Assembly (NCBI GenBank): GCA_030682505.1
Contig: JAUXOH010000231.1
Location: 1-8,441, forward strand
Length of the DNA stretch: 8,441 nt
DNA from: Candidatus Didemnitutus sp.
GTDB taxonomy: Bacteria; Verrucomicrobiota; Verrucomicrobiia; Opitutales; Opitutaceae
Direction of reading: 5' to 3'
Part shown: positions 6,296 to 8,441 of the stretch, in pieces
Position numbering within the stretch: the stretch's first letter is position 1
Layout: the number at the start of each line of letters is the position of its first letter
Program-made: the position numbers and the translations under genes
The notes under the pieces: generated by a model
Told to the model about the DNA's origin: nothing
Database searches by the model: none
What the model saw: the letters and a program-made list of their open reading frames with translations, nothing else

Positions 6296-7207
6296 ATGAA
6301 AAACCGTCTCCTTGTTCGGTCCCCCCTCCTGATCGTCGTCACCTTGCTCGTGGTTTCGGCGGCGCAGGCGCTCACGGTGGCAACTTACAACGTCGAGAAT
6401 TACCTCGTGACCGACCGGATGGTCGAGGGCGTGTTTCGCCAGGCCTATCCCAAACCCGAGTCCGAAAAAAAGGCCCTGCGCGAAGTCATTGCAGGGGTCG
6501 CGGCCGATGTCCTTGCGATTCAGGAAATGGGCCGTCGGCCCTTCCTCGATGAATTGCAACGGGACTTGCAAACGGACGGCCACGCTTATCCCCATGCGGT
6601 CATTCTCGATGCAGCGGATCCGGAGCGCCATGTGGCGGTGCTTTCCAAGCTTCCGCTGAAAGACGTCCGGCAGCACGCCGACGTGGGCTTCAAACTCATG
6701 GGCCGGCCCGAGGTGGTGAAGCGGGGGGTGCTCGAGGTGACGGTGGCGACGACGGCGGGCGACCTCACGCTTTTCGTGGTCCACCTCAAGAGTCGGCGCA
6801 CGGAACGCGACGATGACCCCGAGGGAGTCGCGCAACGCACGCTCGAGGCGGAAGCGGTGCGCGACTTGGTGCTCACGCGCTTTCCCGATCCGACTCAGGC
6901 GATGTTCATCATTGCCGGTGACTGGAACGATACCCGGACCAGCCGGCCGGTGCGCGCCCTGCAAAAGCGCGGCAACACCGTGATCGGTGAACTTCTCCGC
7001 GCCTCCGATTCGCGGGGGGATACCTGGACACACGCGTTTCGCCGGGAGGATTCCTACAGCCGCATCGACTACCTGTTGGTTTCGCCTGCGCTGCTGCCTT
7101 GGGTCGAGCCCAAGGGCGCCGCCCGGATTTATGATGGTCCGGGCTCGCGCGCGGCCAGCGACCACCGCGCGATTTCTGCCCAACTCAATTTGCAGCCGGT
7201 GAAATAG
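6296..7207 (+). CDS. Secreted endonuclease/exonuclease/phosphatase (EEP) family protein
   Basis: ATG 6296 encodes 303 residues. A signal peptide (MKNRLLVRSP then a hydrophobic stretch) probably ends at SAAQA|LTV, residues 21-25. All EEP catalytic motifs are present in order: TYNVEN (N32), AIQEMG (E77), HLKS (H163), GDWND (D209, N211), RIDYLLVS (D258) and SDHRAI (D289, H290). The fold covers DNase I-like nucleases, phosphodiesterases and sphingomyelinase-like enzymes. The intact metal and acid-base residues imply an active phosphodiesterase or nuclease acting in the periplasm or outside, but the substrate cannot be read from sequence. The frame is open upstream to 6140, but that part overlaps the M48 gene and lacks the signal peptide start. 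The ATG abuts a 13-nt pyrimidine tract (6283-6295). Confidence 0.88.
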   Translation: MKNRLLVRSPLLIVVTLLVVSAAQALTVATYNVENYLVTDRMVEGVFRQAYPKPESEKKALREVIAGVAADVLAIQEMGRRPFLDELQRDLQTDGHAYPHAVILDAADPERHVAVLSKLPLKDVRQHADVGFKLMGRPEVVKRGVLEVTVATTAGDLTLFVVHLKSRRTERDDDPEGVAQRTLEAEAVRDLVLTRFPDPTQAMFIIAGDWNDTRTSRPVRALQKRGNTVIGELLRASDSRGDTWTHAFRREDSYSRIDYLLVSPALLPWVEPKGAARIYDGPGSRAASDHRAISAQLNLQPVK

Positions 7208-7224
7208 CCGCCGACCGGCCGTGC

Positions 7225-7253
7225 AACAAAATGCGCGCGAGGTCATCGCGCGC
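7225..7253 (-). terminator. GC-rich hairpin with T-rich tail, likely terminator of the lipoprotein gene
   Basis: GCGCGCGA (7233-7240) and TCGCGCGC (7246-7253) form a perfect eight-pair stem around the loop GGTCA. Read on the minus strand, the stem is followed by ATTTTGTT, an interrupted T-tract that fits a terminator for the lipoprotein gene. On the plus strand the stem follows the EEP stop by 25 nt but has no T-tract, so it may act weakly or only protect the transcript end. Confidence 0.6.
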
Positions 7254-7262
7254 TGGGGTCTT

Positions 7263-7287
7263 CACCGTCGCGGCCGAGCCGCCGGTG
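7263..7287. other. Second hairpin in the convergent gap
   Basis: CACCG (7263-7267) pairs with CGGTG (7283-7287), and inside it GCGGC (7270-7274) pairs with GCCGC (7278-7282) around the triloop CGA. A two-nucleotide bulge (TC) lies on one side. It sits 13 nt from the lipoprotein stop codon and next to the terminator-like hairpin at 7233-7253. It could stabilise 3' ends of the two convergent transcripts. No T-tract follows on either strand. Confidence 0.45.
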
Positions 7288-7300
7288 CGGTGCTCGCTGC

Positions 7301-8221
7301 TTAGCGGGCGGTGACCGTGACCGGGAGACGGTTCTCGCCGGCGCTGCTCTTGAAGAAGAGGGAGCCGACGCCGGGATTGCCGCCTTGAATGACGACGGTG
7401 ACGCTGGTCTGGCCGGCCGGAACAATCACCTCGGGCATGACCACGCTGGTGGGAATGTCGGTGGTGACATTGATCAGCATGCCGCCGGAAGGGGCGGGTT
7501 GGGGAATGGCGAACGTGATCGCCTGCTGTTCGCCGGAGCGCAGCAGGACCGAACTCGGCGAAACGGTGAAACTGATGGAATCGACGCGGAACGAGCCGAC
7601 CTGCAGTGTCGTGCCGCCGCCGCTGACCCGCAGATGGTAGCTCTCGCCCGAGACCACGGAAGGAACGAAGAAGCTGAGCGAACTGGGTGACTCAAAAACC
7701 GTGCGGGTCGGGGTCTGCTCGAAATACACAACGTCGTTCGGCGTGAAGCCGGCACCGAGCACGCTGACGCGCGAGCCGACCGGCGCGCGGCTGGCCTCGG
7801 CGCGAATCACATAGCGGCCGGAAATGTTCAGGTGATGCAGCTCCGAATAAACTTCCGCGGGCAGGGCTCCCGCGACGGCGTCTTTGCTGCTGTAGGAAAC
7901 GATGAAATAGTAGGATGCCGACGTGCGACCGGCCGGGACCTGATAGTCAAATTCCCAGACATCGGCGGCGGCGCTCTTCGTCATCGGATGGTTTTGTCCG
8001 TCGATGATGATGCGCGGAGCGACGGAAGCGGGGTCGATGGTGCTCAGACCGATCTTGAACGCGGACGTGATCGTGTAGATCTGCGACGGATTGGCCGGCA
8101 CAGTTACCGGCGTCATGTTCGTGATCGTCAGCGTCTGGCAGCCCGTGAGGAACCAGAGTGCGAGCAGCGCGCCGCAAAGCGGCAAGATGCGGCGGAAAAG
8201 GGAGGAGAGTGAGAGTTGCAT
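7301..8221 (-). CDS. Putative lipoprotein with TIG/IPT-like and Ig-like domains
   Basis: The 306-residue product has a lipoprotein signal: an Arg-containing N-terminus, a hydrophobic stretch and the lipobox LTGC with the lipid-bearing C28. The mature protein is almost all beta. A first beta domain spans about 33-140 (containing RIIIDGQNHP and VWEFDYQVPAG). A TIG/IPT-like unit spans about 145-213 (VGSRVSVLGAGFTPNDVVYF ... FFVPS). A C-terminal Ig-like unit spans about 214-305 (FTVSPSSVLL ... VIVPAGQTSVTVV). These modules usually bind or space proteins at the surface; no catalytic motif is seen. It is likely anchored to a membrane, with the localisation inferred. It is convergent with the EEP gene and divergent from hemW. 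The ATG at 8221 is abutted by the pyrimidine tract CCTTTTCTC and has no Shine-Dalgarno site. Confidence 0.8.
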   Translation of the reverse strand: MQLSLSSLFRRILPLCGALLALWFLTGCQTLTITNMTPVTVPANPSQIYTITSAFKIGLSTIDPASVAPRIIIDGQNHPMTKSAAADVWEFDYQVPAGRTSASYYFIVSYSSKDAVAGALPAEVYSELHHLNISGRYVIRAEASRAPVGSRVSVLGAGFTPNDVVYFEQTPTRTVFESPSSLSFFVPSVVSGESYHLRVSGGGTTLQVGSFRVDSISFTVSPSSVLLRSGEQQAITFAIPQPAPSGGMLINVTTDIPTSVVMPEVIVPAGQTSVTVVIQGGNPGVGSLFFKSSAGENRLPVTVTAR

Positions 8222-8264
8222 GAGAAAAGGTTGCGCCGGGCCACGCAGGCCGTTGGCTGGTCGT

Positions 8265-8279
8265 AAATTGACGCAATTT
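8265..8279. promoter_or_regulatory. Dyad AAATTG-N3-CAATTT in the lipoprotein/hemW divergent gap
   Basis: A perfect six-base inverted repeat with a three-base spacer (ACG) lies in the 61-nt gap between the two divergent start codons. It ends three bases before the hemW ATG. It is an AT-rich patch in a GC-rich window, so it could be an operator or part of a promoter. I could not fit convincing -35 and -10 boxes around it on either strand. Confidence 0.35.
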
Positions 8280-8282
8280 CTA

Positions 8283-8441
8283 ATGCCCGAGTTCCCCCTA
8301 GCGCAAGAAAAGTCTCAGACCGGGCCGGAGGCAACGGGCCGGGCGACTGCCCAGACGGTTCCTGCGGAGTTGGGAGTCTATGTCCATGTGCCCTTTTGTG
8401 CAACGACCTGCGATTTCTGCGCCTTCTACCAAACCGTGCCC
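8283..8441 (+). CDS. hemW: HemW-type radical SAM protein, N-terminal fragment (runs off the window edge)
   Basis: From ATG 8283 the frame stays open through 53 codons to the window end. Residues 32-49 contain YVHVPFC followed by TTC and FC, giving the radical SAM cluster ligands C39, C43 and C46 in Cx3Cx2C spacing. The residue two after the last cysteine is F, as in HemW; true oxygen-independent coproporphyrinogen oxidase HemN has a fourth Cys there (CxC). HemW binds heme and is thought to hand it to respiratory enzymes, and it is often misnamed HemN. About 30 polar residues rich in A, T, Q and E precede the core, longer than in many homologues, so the true start could be further in; TTG at codon 30 follows GCGGAG. 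The gene is divergent from the lipoprotein gene. Confidence 0.87.
   Translation, partial: MPEFPLAQEKSQTGPEATGRATAQTVPAELGVYVHVPFCATTCDFCAFYQTVP

Noticed and set aside
4897..6375. A 492-codon minus-strand open frame antisense to the M48 protease and the start of the EEP gene
   Set aside because: Low-complexity R, E, Q and G-rich product with no domain. It is a mirror of the real M48 gene, which has the HEIGH and EYEAD motifs.
6257..7246. A 329-codon minus-strand open frame antisense to the EEP gene
   Set aside because: Same GC-driven artefact. The plus strand carries a signal peptide and all EEP catalytic motifs.

Overview
This is a GC-rich, gene-dense chromosomal window from a free-living bacterium. 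It contains no phage, insertion sequence, plasmid or CRISPR signature. The mix of genes, a Dxs with a GDA in place of the usual GDG thiamine motif, a TIG/Ig-like lipoprotein, a tiny secreted Cys-rich protein and the near absence of Shine-Dalgarno sites fits Verrucomicrobiota, perhaps Opitutales. That taxonomic placement is inference, not proof.

Layout from left to right. Positions 1-130 (-) hold the N-terminus of a DJ-1/PfpI-family protein, divergent from a plus-strand group: an atypical SDR nucleotide-sugar-epimerase-like protein (198-1124), the nucleoid-associated protein YbaB/EbfC (1185-1493) and the recombination mediator RecR (1563-2159). A tRNA-Gly(CCC) gene follows (2206-2280), then three perfect hairpins placed end to end (2302-2343), a 64-residue secreted Cys-rich protein (2390-2584) and a strong rho-independent terminator (2612-2640). 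Convergent to these is a minus-strand pair, xseB (exonuclease VII small subunit) then dxs (first enzyme of the MEP isoprenoid pathway). Divergent from xseB are a Ste24-like M48 membrane protease (4972-6216) and a secreted endonuclease/exonuclease/phosphatase-fold protein (6296-7207). These converge, across a hairpin-rich 93-nt gap, on a minus-strand lipoprotein with TIG/Ig-like domains (7301-8221). The window ends in the first 53 codons of hemW (+), a radical SAM heme chaperone, divergent from the lipoprotein.

Functional threads: YbaB, RecR and XseB belong to DNA binding, repair and processing. Dxs feeds isoprenoid synthesis. The M48 protease, the EEP protein, the lipoprotein and the Cys-rich protein are envelope or exported proteins. 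No long gene-free stretch exists; the largest, 2160-2389, holds the tRNA and the hairpin triplet. Most of the window is ordinary housekeeping DNA. The least explained part is the tRNA / triple hairpin / Cys-rich peptide island. A second pattern worth attention is that several start codons directly abut pure pyrimidine tracts instead of a Shine-Dalgarno site.
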